Position numbers and translations under genes: made by a program. Positions 1 through 10,071 of a stretch of 64,000 nucleotides of DNA are shown here, one piece after another; position 1 is the first letter of the stretch, and every line of letters starts with the position of its first letter. This DNA is from JACRCT01 sp049841135 (GTDB lineage Bacteria; Myxococcota; Myxococcia; Myxococcales; UBA5297), in assembly GCA_049841135.1 (NCBI GenBank), contig JASGHK010000004.1, positions 2,046,001-2,110,000 of the forward strand, in the 5' to 3' direction. Under the pieces are notes generated by a model, which ran no database searches, was not told the DNA's origin, and saw only the letters and a list, made by a program, of their open reading frames with translations.

Positions 1-189
1 GACCGAGCCTTCGCCGCGTAGCGCTTCCTTTCCCCCGTTTGTGAGTGCGCCGAAGGTTTCCCGAAAATTCGGGGGTGGCTCCTTTCCCCTGGCGCGGGTG
101 ATTGGGCAGAATCGTCGGGCTGCCAACGCTGTCGCGGTCGAACCCATGGCCGCCGGCGATTCCGTGCCGGAGCACCGCCAGGGAGTCCC
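1..189. other. Upstream region of the cytochrome gene
   Basis: No complete gene is visible here. In frame 1 the first codons read D-R-A-F-A-A and stop at TAG 19-21, which could be the tail of an upstream gene but is too short to support. A small inverted repeat (CCCGAA/TTCGGG, 60-73) lies about 120 bases before the cytochrome start and could be an operator. A GGGAG ribosome binding site precedes the ATG at 190. Confidence 0.4.
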
Positions 190-3100
190 ATGGACCTCGT
201 CCCCGCCCTCTCTCGCACTCGACTCATCGGTGCCGCCCTCGCCGTCGTCGCAGCCACCACCTTCGGAGCCGGCTGCAACTGCGGCCAGGTCCCGCTGGGC
301 GACGGAATGCCCGACCCGTCGACCATCACCTGCACGCGCTGCCACGGCGATCCGGCGACCGGCAGCCCGGCTCCGCCGGCCGACCTCGACGGGCGCGGCG
401 AGACGAGCCTGGTCGGCGTCGGCGCGCACCAGCAGCACTTGAAGGACGGGGCGCTGCGCAAGGCGGTCGCCTGTGCCGAGTGCCACCACGTCCCGCTGAC
501 CTGGGACGCGCCCGGGCACATCGAAGGCACGGGGCGCGCGACCGTCACCTGGGGCCCGCTCGCCAGCCAGAAAGGGTCGCTCGCGCCGTCCTGGAGCCAC
601 GACGAGCACACCTGCTCGGCCGTCTACTGCCACGGCCAGACGCTGGGCGGCGGCTCGCTCAAGGAGCCGGACTGGATCGTGCTCGACGGCACCCAGGCGG
701 CCTGCGGCACCTGCCACGGCAACCCGCCGCCGGCGCCACACCCGCAGAGCGCGCAGTGCAGCACCTGCCACGCGCTCACCGTCCGCGCCGACGGCAGCAT
801 CGACGTCGAGGGCGGCCACCACGTCGACGGCGTCCTCGACGTGCCGAGCATGAGCTGCACCGCCTGCCACGGCACCGCCGGCCGTACCGGCACCGATCCC
901 TTCGTCGCCGCCGCGCCGCCCGCGGGCACCAAGGGCGAGACCGCGACGAGCGACCCGGCCGTGGGCGCGCACCTCGAGCACCTGACCGGCGGGATGATCC
1001 GCGCGGGGGTGGCCTGCAGCGAGTGCCACGCCGTGCCTGGAGACGCGACCCACGCCAACGGCCAGAGCCCGAAGCTCGTCTGGGGCCCGCTGGCGCGAAC
1101 CCGCGGCGTGACGCCCAGCGAGGACCCCGCGACCCGCACCTGCTCCTCCACCTACTGCCACGGCGCCACCCTCTCCGGCGGCAGCAACAAGGCGCCGAAG
1201 TGGACTCAGGTCGACGGGACGCAGGCGGCCTGCGGCACCTGCCACGGCAACCCGCCGCCGGCGCCGCACCCCCAGCAGAGCGACTGCGCCACCTGCCACC
1301 CCGGCACCGTCAAGGCGAACGGCGCCATCGACCTCGCCGGCGGGCTGCACATCAACGGCGTCCTCGACGTGCCCGGCCTGACCTGCACCAGCTGCCACGG
1401 CACCGCCGGCCGGACCGGAGCCGATCCCCACCTCGACGCGGCCCCTCCCGCCGGCACCCACGGCGAGACCGCCACCTCGGCGCCGGCGGTCGGCGCGCAC
1501 CTGAAGCACCTGACGGATTCGGCCCTGCGCAAGGCCATCGCCTGCAGCGACTGCCACGCGGTGCCGGCCGACTCCGCCCACTCCGACGGCCAGGGCCCCA
1601 AGCTGGTCTGGAGCGCGCTCGCCAAGACCGGCGGCCTGACGCCCAGCGAGGACCCGGCGACCCACACCTGCTCGAGCACCTGGTGCCACGGCTCCTCGAT
1701 CGCCGGCGGCAGCAACAAGACCCCCAGCTGGACCGTCGTCGACGGGTCCCAGGCGGCGTGCGGCACCTGCCACGGCAACCCGCCGCCGGCGCCGCACCCC
1801 CAGGACTCCTCCTGCAGCACCTGCCACCCCGGCACCGTCCTCGCCAGCGGCGCCATCGACGTCGCGGGCGGCAAGCACATCGACGGCGTGGTCGATCAGC
1901 CCAGCCTCTCCTGCACCAGCTGCCACGGCGACGACGGCCGAGCCTCCGTCGCCGGCGCCGACCTGCTGCAGACCTCGGCGCCGCCGGTCGACACCGCCGG
2001 CAACGTGGCGCCCGCCTCCCGCGGCGTCGGCGCCCACCTCGTCCACGTCAATCCCGGGGCCGGCGCCGTCGCTCGGCCCTTCGCCTGCGCGCAGTGCCAC
2101 ACCGTCCCCACGCAGATGGACCACGCCATCGGCGTCGTCGACCTGACCTTCGGCTCCATCGCCACCGCCCAGGGCGCGAGCCCGACCTGGACCCGGAGCA
2201 CGAACACCTGCGCCTCGACCTGGTGCCACGGCGGGGCCCCGAAGTTCGGCGCCTCCCGCCCGAGCATCGTCTGGACCGACACGACCGCGACCGACTGCAC
2301 GAGCTGCCACGGCAACCCGCCGCCCGCTCCGCACCCGCAGAACGACGCCTGCGCCTCCTGTCACCCCGGCAGCTACTCGAAGACCGGAGCGACCACCGGC
2401 ACGGTCGCGCTGCTCACGCACGTCGACGGGAAGATCGACGTCTCCAACCTGACCTGCACCAGCTGCCACGGCACCGCCGGCCGCACCGGCGGCGATCCGG
2501 CCATCGCCGCCGCGCCCCCCGCGGGCACCCACGGCGAGACCGCCACCACCACCCGCGCGGTCGGCGCGCATCTCGCCCACCTCCAGGCCGGAGCGCTCTC
2601 CAACCCGGTTGCCTGCGGCGAGTGCCACGCCGTCCCGGCCTCGATGACGCACTCGACCGGCACGGTGGAGCTGGCCTTCGGCACGCTCTCCAAGACCAGC
2701 GGCGCGGCGCCTGCCTGGAACGGGACGACCTGCGCCTCCGCCTACTGCCACGGCCAGTTCAAGAACGGCAACAAGGCCAACGCGCCGGCGTGGACCACCG
2801 GCGCCGCCGCGGCGGCCTGCGGCACCTGCCACGGCACCGCGGCCGACCCGACGCCGGGCGGCACGCACCCGACGGTCGCCGCCGCCACCAGCTGCGGCGA
2901 CTGCCACTCCGGCTACACCCGCACCACCGTCGCGCTGGCCAAGCACGTCAACGGCGTCGTCGACGTCAGCGGGCTCACCTGCACCAGCTGCCACGGCGAC
3001 AAGGCCAGCAACGACCCGGCGCCTCCGGTCGACACCGGCGGAAACAGCGCCACCACCGCGCTCGGCGTCGGCGCCCACCAGGGCCACGTCCATGCCGGCA

Positions 3101-5702
3101 CCGTCGCCAACGGCTTTGCCTGCAGCGAGTGCCACCCCTCCCCGGCGGCCATGGTGCACTCCGACGGCACCGTCGACCTGGTCTTCGGCGCGCTGGCGAA
3201 CCAGGGAACCGCCACCGCCTGGAACGCGGGCGCGGCGACGTGCGCCTCCAACTACTGCCACGGCGGCACCTCCGCGCTCAAAGGCGGCCTGCAGACCACG
3301 CCGGTCTGGACCCGGGTCGACGCGACCCAGAAGACCTGCCAGAGCTGCCACGGCAACCCGCCGCCTCCGCCCCACGTCCAGAACGACGCCTGCGGCAGCT
3401 GCCACACCGGCTACTTCAAGACCGGCGCCTCGACCGGCACGGTGAACCTCGCCAAGCACGTCGACGGGACGGTCGACGTCGTGCCGCTGACCTGCACGAC
3501 CTGCCACGGCACCGCCGGGCGCACCGGCGCCGACCCGGCCGTCGCCGCCGCCCCGCCCGTGAGCACCACCGGCCAGTCGGCAGCGAGCGTTCCCGCCGTC
3601 GGCGCGCACCTGGCGCACCTTCAGCCCGGCACCTTCTCGAGCGGCTTCGCCTGCAGCCAGTGCCACACCGTGCCGAGCGCGATGCTGCACGCCAACGGCA
3701 GCGCGGCGCCTGTCTTCGGGCCGCTCGCGCGCACCGGCGGAGCGACGCCCAGCTACGCCTCCGGCACCTGCTCGTCGACCTGGTGCCACGGCCAGTTCCG
3801 CAACGGCAACGCCACGAACCTCCCGGCCTGGACCGGCGGCTCCGCCGAGGCCGCTTGCGGCACCTGCCACGGCACCCTCGCCGATCCCACGCCGGTGACC
3901 GGGCACCCGGCGGTCGCGCCCGCCAAGAGCTGCGGCGACTGCCACGACGGCTACACCCGCTCCTCGGTCAACCTCGCCCTGCACGTCAACGGCGTCATCG
4001 ACGGCGGCGGCGAGCCCGGCTCGCCTGGCAGCAGCTGTGGCGGCTGCCACGACGTCGTCTTCCAGGGCATGACCGGCGGCGTCGCCAAGGCCTCCCGGCA
4101 CTTCCTGGGCGGCGGTGACGCTCCGGTGGACCCGGGTGGCGCCTGGAACACGGCGGCCACGCTCAAGGCGTCCCCGCTCTACGCCAGCGCTTCTTGCCTC
4201 TCGATGTGCCACGGCGACCACCCGCACGACCTGACCAGCCCGGCCACCGCGACCCCACCAAAACAACGTCCACCTCGACGCCAACGCACGGTCGGCGAGC
4301 CGGACCAGCGCCACGCGCGCCTCCACCGACTTCTCCAACTCCGGGACGGGCGGCCTGTGCCTGTCGTGCCACACCAAGCCGGTCGACGCGAACCATCCGG
4401 CGCTGGACCAGTCGGCGTTCGCGGCCTCGGCGCACAACTACACTTCGAACGCGCAAGGCACCTGGCAATACGCGCTCCACGACGGGAGCGCCTTCGCCCG
4501 CAACTGCACCAAGTGCCACGCCGACCCCGCGGACGGCCGCCCCGGCGCCACCGGCACCTCCTTCGGCGCGGTGCACTTCTCCAGCAACCCGAGCCTGCTC
4601 GCCGGCACGCCGCGCTCGGCGGGCGTTCCGGCCAACCTGCTCTGCTACCGCTGCCACGGCAACGCGACCACCGGCCAGGACCTCTCGGGCAAGGACGTCG
4701 CCACGCAGATGGCCAAGACGGTCCGGCACCCGGTCAACGCCGACGCGGTGCACGACTCGGCGGTCGAGGACGCGGCGCCCTCCAGCACCTACAACAACGG
4801 CCGCTACTCGGGCGCCAACCGCCACGCCAACTGCCAGGACTGCCACTCGCCGCACGAGACCAAGGCCGGCGCCCACGCCTACGCGACCACCGCCACCGCG
4901 ACGCGCAACGCCGTCTCCGGTCCGCTCACGGGGGTCAGCGGCGTGCAGTTCAACCACGCCGCCCTGGCCAGCTTCGCCGCTCCGGACGCCACGAGCTTCA
5001 CCTGGCTGCCGTCGGCGACCGCCGAGTACCAGAATCTGCTTCAAGTGCCACACGAGCTTCACCTTCGGCGCCACTCCGCCCAACGGCCTCTCCGCCAACG
5101 GGAGCGTGGCGACCCCGGTCGAGACCGACGTCGCCCAGGAGTTCAACCCGAACAACAAGTCGGGCCACCCGGTCGTCGCCGCCTTGAACAGCTACCCGAA
5201 CTCCTCTGCGCCCAAGGCCCTCACCGCGAACGACCTGCTCGCCCCCTGGAACACGAACGTGGGTACCCAGACGATGATGTGCTCCGACTGCCACAACACC
5301 GAGGCCGCCAGCCCGGCCGCCCAGGGCCCGCACGGCTCGGCCGTCGCCTTCATGGTGCGCGGCGGGAAGACCGGCTGGCCGACCGCGACGGCCAACGCCA
5401 CCGGCTTCGCGACGACGATGTGCTCGGGCTGCCACAACAACGCGCCCATCCACACCCGAGACGGCGCGCACAACGTGCCCTGCTACCGCTGCCACATCGT
5501 CATTCCCCACGGCGGCAAGATGTCGCGGCTCATCGGCGACCGGGACAGCGCGGCGATGCCCAGCCGCTACGCCTACGGGAACACGAAGACCAACCTCTAC
5601 ATCCAGTCCTTCACCAAGAACGCCCGGAGCAGCTACCAGCGCAGCAACTGCCAAGCGAGCTGCACCACCGAGCACAACAGCGCCGCCACCGAGAACTGGT
5701 AG
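190..5702 (+). CDS. Giant multihaem c-type cytochrome lipoprotein (CxxxxCH/CxxCH family), two frameshifts
   Basis: This is an extracytoplasmic electron-transfer protein of about 1836 residues once frames are joined. A signal peptide ends in a lipobox-like FGAGC followed by NCG, so the mature protein is probably lipid-anchored. I count about 37 CxxCH, seven CxxxxCH and one CxxxCH haem-attachment motifs, about 45 potential haems. Roughly seven modules of about 160 residues repeat the order CGTCHGNPPPAPHP, CxTCH, CTSCHGTAGRTG, GETAT-x-AVGAHL-x-HL, CSECHAVP, then TCSSTxCH. The alternating spacing is typical of the Geobacter CxxxxCH/CxxCH family. The frame moves +1 near 4253-4256 (a C run) and again at 5032-5036 (GAATC; removing one A gives QICFKCH). 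Eight further CxxCH motifs follow the first shift, so the C-terminus is clearly conserved. The next genes are cytochrome c maturation factors. Family assignment is firm; the redox partner is unknown. Confidence 0.88.
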
Positions 5703-5725
5703 GCCCCGGCCCGGCCCTGTGTCCC

Positions 5726-5755
5726 CGACCTCTGCCCGCCGTGGTAGAGGTCGGT
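5726..5755 (+). terminator. Stem-loop after the cytochrome gene
   Basis: A perfect 9-bp stem (CCGACCTCT, 5726-5734, with AGAGGTCGG, 5747-5755) closes a 12-base loop 24 bases after the cytochrome stop. No T-run follows, so termination or transcript-end stabilisation is an inference. Confidence 0.4.
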
Positions 5756-5824
5756 CGGATTCGATGCCTCGCTGCTCATGTCACAAAGTAGCTGCCTATC
5801 TTTAGCAAGGTCGTCCGTCTGCTC

Positions 5825-7096
5825 ATGACCGCTTGGACGAGGCTACGACGCTGGCTGCGCGCCCCGCGGCTGATCATCGCCGAGCTGGCGCTGGTGGCCC
5901 TCGCGGCGGCGGCGATGACGGCGGTCCCGCAGGTGCCCGAGCAGTCCGGCAGGCCCCCGTCCGAGCCCTCGGCCTGGATGAGGGCGGCGGCAGCCATGGA
6001 CCTCGATCACGTCCTGGCCTCCTGGTGGTTCCTCTCGCTCCTGGCGCTCTCGGCGCTGTCGCTCACCATCGTCACCTGGGACCAGTGGCGGACGGCGCGC
6101 GCCCTGTGGCGCGAGAGGCTCTCGCCCGCGCACTTCCGCAGCGCACCGTTCCGGCGCGAGTGGACCCGCACAACGAGCGGGGCCCAGACGCAGATTGAGA
6201 CCAGGGGCCGAGTGAGCTTGCTCGGCTCGCCGCTCTTCCACTCCGGTCTGCTGTTGATCTTCGCCGCCGGCCTGGTGCGGATGCTCTTCGGGGTCGAGGC
6301 CGTGGTCGACCTCTACGAGGGCGAGGTGCTGCCGCCGGCGCCCACGGCCTTCGGCGCGCAGTGGCCGGGCCGGTTGGCAGAGCCGTTCGCGCTCGACCGC
6401 CCGCTCGCCCTCGAGCGCATCTCGGCCGAGACATATCCCTCCGGCGGACTCGAGCGCCTGTCGGCGGACCTGCGCTTCCAAGGCGACGCCGAGCCCGTGG
6501 CGTTGGCCGTCAATGCGCCGCTGCGGCAGGGCCTCTCGACCTCGCTCTACCTCACGCAGACCCTCGGGCCCGCGGCGCTCTTGCAGGCCGTCGGCCCGCG
6601 TGGCCACGAACCGGTCGCGGTGCTGCTGCAGCCGGACTCCCCCACCGGCACCTTTGCGGCCACCACCACCGTCGGTGACCTCGAGGTCCGGCTGCGCGGC
6701 GAGTGGAGGCCGGGGGCGCCGCCTCCCGAGAAGCTGCAGTGCCGGGTGCTGCGCGACCGCGCACTCGTCTTCGCCGGGCTCATCGGCCGCGGCAGCGAAG
6801 TCCAGGTACCAGGCGGAGGCACCCTCACGTTGGTCGAATCGCGGCAGTGGGCGCGCTTCACGGCCCAACGCGATCCCTCGGTGCCGCTCATCTACCTGGG
6901 CTTCCTCCTCGGGCTCGTCGGAACGGCGCTCATGTTCGGCACGGTGAAGGTCGACACCGCCGTGGTCGTCGAGCCCGGCCCGGAGGGCGAGAAGGTCCTC
7001 GTCGCCCTTCGGGCCCGTCGCTTCGCCGTGCTCTTCGACGAGCGTTTCGAGCGCCTCGTCCGAACCATGGGTGGACCGGAGAAGCCTGCGTCATGA
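5825..7096 (+). CDS. resB: Cytochrome c biogenesis protein ResB
   Basis: ResB (Ccs1) is the membrane partner of CcsA in System II cytochrome c maturation. It helps present reduced apocytochrome and haem on the outer face of the cytoplasmic membrane. The 423-residue protein has the ResB layout: a membrane helix near residues 17-35, a second near 68-85, a third near 133-153 (GSPLFHSGLLLIFAAGL), a large extracytoplasmic domain, and a last helix near 353-372 (LIYLGFLLGLVGTALMF). The partner ccsA lies 2.1 kb downstream on the same strand and the multihaem substrate candidate lies directly upstream. The stop overlaps the next start by four bases (ATGA). Confidence 0.85.
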   Translation: MTAWTRLRRWLRAPRLIIAELALVALAAAAMTAVPQVPEQSGRPPSEPSAWMRAAAAMDLDHVLASWWFLSLLALSALSLTIVTWDQWRTARALWRERLSPAHFRSAPFRREWTRTTSGAQTQIETRGRVSLLGSPLFHSGLLLIFAAGLVRMLFGVEAVVDLYEGEVLPPAPTAFGAQWPGRLAEPFALDRPLALERISAETYPSGGLERLSADLRFQGDAEPVALAVNAPLRQGLSTSLYLTQTLGPAALLQAVGPRGHEPVAVLLQPDSPTGTFAATTTVGDLEVRLRGEWRPGAPPPEKLQCRVLRDRALVFAGLIGRGSEVQVPGGGTLTLVESRQWARFTAQRDPSVPLIYLGFLLGLVGTALMFGTVKVDTAVVVEPGPEGEKVLVALRARRFAVLFDERFERLVRTMGGPEKPAS

Positions 7097-7647
7097 CCTG
7101 CCGCGTCGACTGCGCCGTCCCAATTCTCGCGATCGCCTTTGTGCTCACCGCATCTGGCGCGGGCTGCACCCGAGGCTTGTCGGACGGCGACGCGCAGCGC
7201 CTGGTGCGCAGCTACAACGACAAGCTCATCGAGGCCTATCGGACTGGTGACGAGAAGGTGGTGGACCCGCTCGTCGGCGACGAGGAGGGCAAGAAGCTGC
7301 TGGGCCTCATCGGCGTGAAGCTCGACATGGGTCTGACGCTGGACGCGTCGCTGGTCGAGCTGAAGTGGCGGGGCGTCGAGCGCCCGACCGAGGGCGAAGC
7401 GCACGTCCTGACCGAGGAGCGGTGGCACTACCGCGACCGCAGAATCGGCTCGGGCGAGACGGTGGGCCAGGAGTCGGACGACCACTACGCCATGCGCTAT
7501 GTGCTGAAGAAGGTGAGCAGCCGCTGGGTGGTCTCTGCGGTCTCGTTCGAGCAGCCGCCATCGGTGGGGCGACCGACGGCGCCCAACACCGCCGCTCCGG
7601 CGGTCTTCCACGGGATGCCTCCCGCAACGGGCGAAGCGCCGAAGTAG
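7093..7647 (+). CDS. Small lipoprotein in the cytochrome maturation cluster
   Basis: This is a 184-residue protein of unknown function. It begins with a signal peptide ending in a lipobox-like SGAGC, so the mature form is probably lipid-anchored outside the cytoplasmic membrane. The body is soluble and charged, with a helical start (QRLVRSYNDKLIEAYRTGD) and beta-rich segments (EAHVLTEERWHYRDRRIG, YAMRYVLKKVSSRWVVSAV) resembling small extracytoplasmic NTF2-like or DUF4440-like folds; that likeness is only an impression. It overlaps resB by four bases and is followed 14 bases later by the TMTC-like gene, so it is co-transcribed with the cytochrome maturation genes. Confidence 0.6.
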   Translation: MTCRVDCAVPILAIAFVLTASGAGCTRGLSDGDAQRLVRSYNDKLIEAYRTGDEKVVDPLVGDEEGKKLLGLIGVKLDMGLTLDASLVELKWRGVERPTEGEAHVLTEERWHYRDRRIGSGETVGQESDDHYAMRYVLKKVSSRWVVSAVSFEQPPSVGRPTAPNTAAPAVFHGMPPATGEAPK

Positions 7648-7661
7648 CCGGAGAAGCCCTC

Positions 7662-9244
7662 TTGAGCGACGCGAGCAACCGCTGGCCATCTCGGATCGCA
7701 GCCGCGGTCGCCGCCGGCATCACTGTGCTCGCCTATCTGCCTTCCCTGAAGAACCTCTTCGTGGACTGGGACGACTTCGACACCATCGTCCTCAACCCGC
7801 TGCTGACGGCGACCTTCCCGGAGCTGCTCCCCCGCGCCTTCGGCTCGCTGCATGGCGCCTTCTACATCCCGATGACCTGGCTGTCGCTCTGGCTCGATCG
7901 CCAGGTCTGGGGCCCCGAGGCCTGGGGCTTCCACCTGACCAACCTGCTGCTCCACGCCTGGGCCGCGGCGATGGTGACGCTCCTCGCCTTCAAGGTCGCG
8001 CAATGGGTCGAACCTGCTGGCGGGGCTTGGCGGACCGCGGCGCTCGCGCTCCTGGCTGGACTGCTCTGGTCGCTCCACCCGCTGCGCGTGGAGTCCGTCG
8101 CCTGGGCCACCGAGCGCAAGGACGTGCTGAGCACGGCGCTCGGCCTTCCGGCCCTGCTGCTCTACTGGGCCTACGCAGCCGACCCGCGGGCCCGGCGCGC
8201 TCGCGACGCCCGGTTGCTGGGAGCGTTCGCCCTCGGCGGCCTCTCCATGCTCGCCAAGCCCGTCTTTCTGGTCTTGCCGGCGGCCTTGCTGGTGCTCGAC
8301 CGCTGGCCCCTGCGCCGCGACGAGCGGTGGCCCAGGCTCTTGGCGGAGAAGGCGCCCCTGCTCGCCGCCTCGCTCTTCGTCGCCGCGATCACCGTCATCG
8401 CCCAGCAGCCGGCTCTGGTGCCGCTGGACGAGACGCCTCTCGCCTCCCGCGTCCTGGTCGCCGCGAGGGCCGTCTTCGAGTACCTGGGCCTGATGGTCTG
8501 GCCGAGCGGCTTGATGCCCTACCACCTGCACCCGGGAGCCTCGGTCCCCCTCTCGGACCCGACCTACCTCCTCTCGGTCCCCGTCGTGCTAGCCGTCACG
8601 CTCGCCGCCCTTGCGGTTCGCGGGCGCGCGCCGTGGTTCCTGGCGGCTTGGCTCCTCTTCCTCATCCCGCTCCTGCCGGTGCTCGGACTGACACAAGCCG
8701 GCGGCCAGCGGATCGCCGATCGCTTCACCTACCTGCCGGCGCTTGCGCCCACCCTGCTGGTGGTGCTCGGCGCCGCGCACCTGGCGCGCCGTCTCGAACC
8801 GCGCCTGAAGAACGCCGCGCAGCTCGGCCTGGCGGCCACCGGTCTCGCTGCCGGGCTCGGGTTGCTGTCGGTCACCCACGCCTCATCCCCGTCTGGCACG
8901 ACTCCGGGACCCTCTGGACGCGGGTCATCGAGGTCCTGCCGGGACACGTCGGGAAGGCCTATTACTTCCGGGCTCGCCACCTGCTGGCCAGCGGTGACCC
9001 TTCCGGTGCGCTGGCCGACGCCAGCCGCTCGCTCGCCATCGCCCGAGAGAAGGGCTATCGCCGGACGTTCGAGGTCCGCGGGCTGCGCGCGCAGGCCCTG
9101 GAAGCGCTCGGCCGCCTCTCCGAGGCGGCGCAGGAGTACCAGGCCGCCCTCGCAGAGGCGCCCGCCAGCGAGGCCGGCCGTTATGATTCAGCGCTGCGCG
9201 AAGTGCTCGCCCGACTCGCAGCCACAGGAGCCAGCGCCCGGTGA
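7662..9244 (+). CDS. TMTC-like polytopic membrane protein with TPR tail, one frameshift
   Basis: About 527 residues after frame repair. The N-terminal two thirds is a multi-pass membrane domain opening with FVDWDDFDTIVLNPLL, the acidic WDD pattern seen at the start of TMTC/PMT-like (GT-C fold) glycosyltransferases, followed by a periplasmic region and about ten hydrophobic segments (TNLLLHAWAAAMVTLL, LLWSLHPLRVESVAW-x-TERKDVLS). The last 110 residues form TPR-like helices (AYYFRARHLLASGDPSGALADA). The start is TTG 7662, chosen because GGAGAA lies seven bases upstream and no ATG fits. The frame changes near 8880-8884 (one base missing, the only shift in this direction in the window); after it the text continues as the conserved W-H-D-S-G-T-L-W. 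It lies inside the cytochrome maturation cluster, overlapping ccsA by four bases. A sugar-transfer role is inferred from family only. Confidence 0.68.
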
Positions 9245-10068
9245 ACCAGGCCTATCCCGAGATCGTCCTCCACTGGGTCGCGGTCGGCTTCTACCTCGTC
9301 GCCGCCGCCGCGTTCGCGCACGCGGTGATCTTCGGCCACCCCCAGCGCCTGAAGTGGGGCCAACTCGCGGCGCTGGCAGGGCTCGTGCCGCACAGCGTCG
9401 CGCTCGCGCTGCGTTGGACTGCGTCGGGGCACGGCCCATACATGATGAAGTACGAAGTCCTCTCCTCGAACGCCTGGGTGGCGGTCGTCCTGCTCTCGCT
9501 GGTGGTCTGGCGCCGGCCGCGCTGGGCCGCGCTCTCGGTCGTGGCGATGCCGGCCTGCGTGATCCTGGTGGCGCTGGGCCTGTTCTCCAACCCGGCCATC
9601 CGCGAGCTGCCCCCGTCGCTGCGCTCCGTCTGGCTCGTCTTCCACATCAGCTTCGCCAAGCTCTCGACCGCCGCGTTCCTGCTCTCGCTCGGCTCGGCGG
9701 TGCTGGTCCTGATCGCCCAGCGCCCGAATCCCCGCCCCTGGCTATCGCGGCTGCCTTCGGTCGAGGTGCTCGACGCGCTGGGCCTGCGCTTCGTCGGCTT
9801 CGGGTTCCTGTTCTGGACGGTGAACACCGTCGCCGGCGCCATCTGGGCCAACGAGTCGTGGGGGCGCTACTGGGGCTGGGACGTCATCGAGACCTGGTCG
9901 CTCATCACCTGGCTCGTCTACGGCACGTTCCTGCACGCGCGGCTCTTCTTCGGCCTCAAGGGCCGGCGCGCCGCTTGGGCGTCCATCGGCTGCTTCGTAG
10001 TGCTGGTGCTCACCTTCCTGGTGCTGCCGTACCTCTTGCCGTCGCTGCACGCGGCGTACTTCCAGTAG
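9241..10068 (+). CDS. ccsA: Cytochrome c biogenesis protein CcsA/ResC (haem handling)
   Basis: CcsA carries haem across the membrane and, with ResB, attaches it to CxxCH motifs. The 275-residue polytopic protein has the tryptophan-rich WWD signature of haem-handling proteins (WGRYWGWDVIETWSLITW, near residues 206-223), conserved histidines before and after it, and about eight membrane segments. The start is GTG 9241, overlapping the previous stop. It is convergent with the radical SAM gene, three bases apart. With resB it makes a complete two-component System II, consistent with the extreme haem load of the upstream cytochrome. Confidence 0.88.
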   Translation: MNQAYPEIVLHWVAVGFYLVAAAAFAHAVIFGHPQRLKWGQLAALAGLVPHSVALALRWTASGHGPYMMKYEVLSSNAWVAVVLLSLVVWRRPRWAALSVVAMPACVILVALGLFSNPAIRELPPSLRSVWLVFHISFAKLSTAAFLLSLGSAVLVLIAQRPNPRPWLSRLPSVEVLDALGLRFVGFGFLFWTVNTVAGAIWANESWGRYWGWDVIETWSLITWLVYGTFLHARLFFGLKGRRAAWASIGCFVVLVLTFLVLPYLLPSLHAAYFQ

Positions 10069-10071
10069 CGG

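Noticed and set aside
102..4118. Long open frame overlapping the cytochrome in another frame
   Set aside because: It is Arg/Pro/His-rich and tracks the cytochrome repeats; a high-GC shadow with no ribosome binding site or domain.
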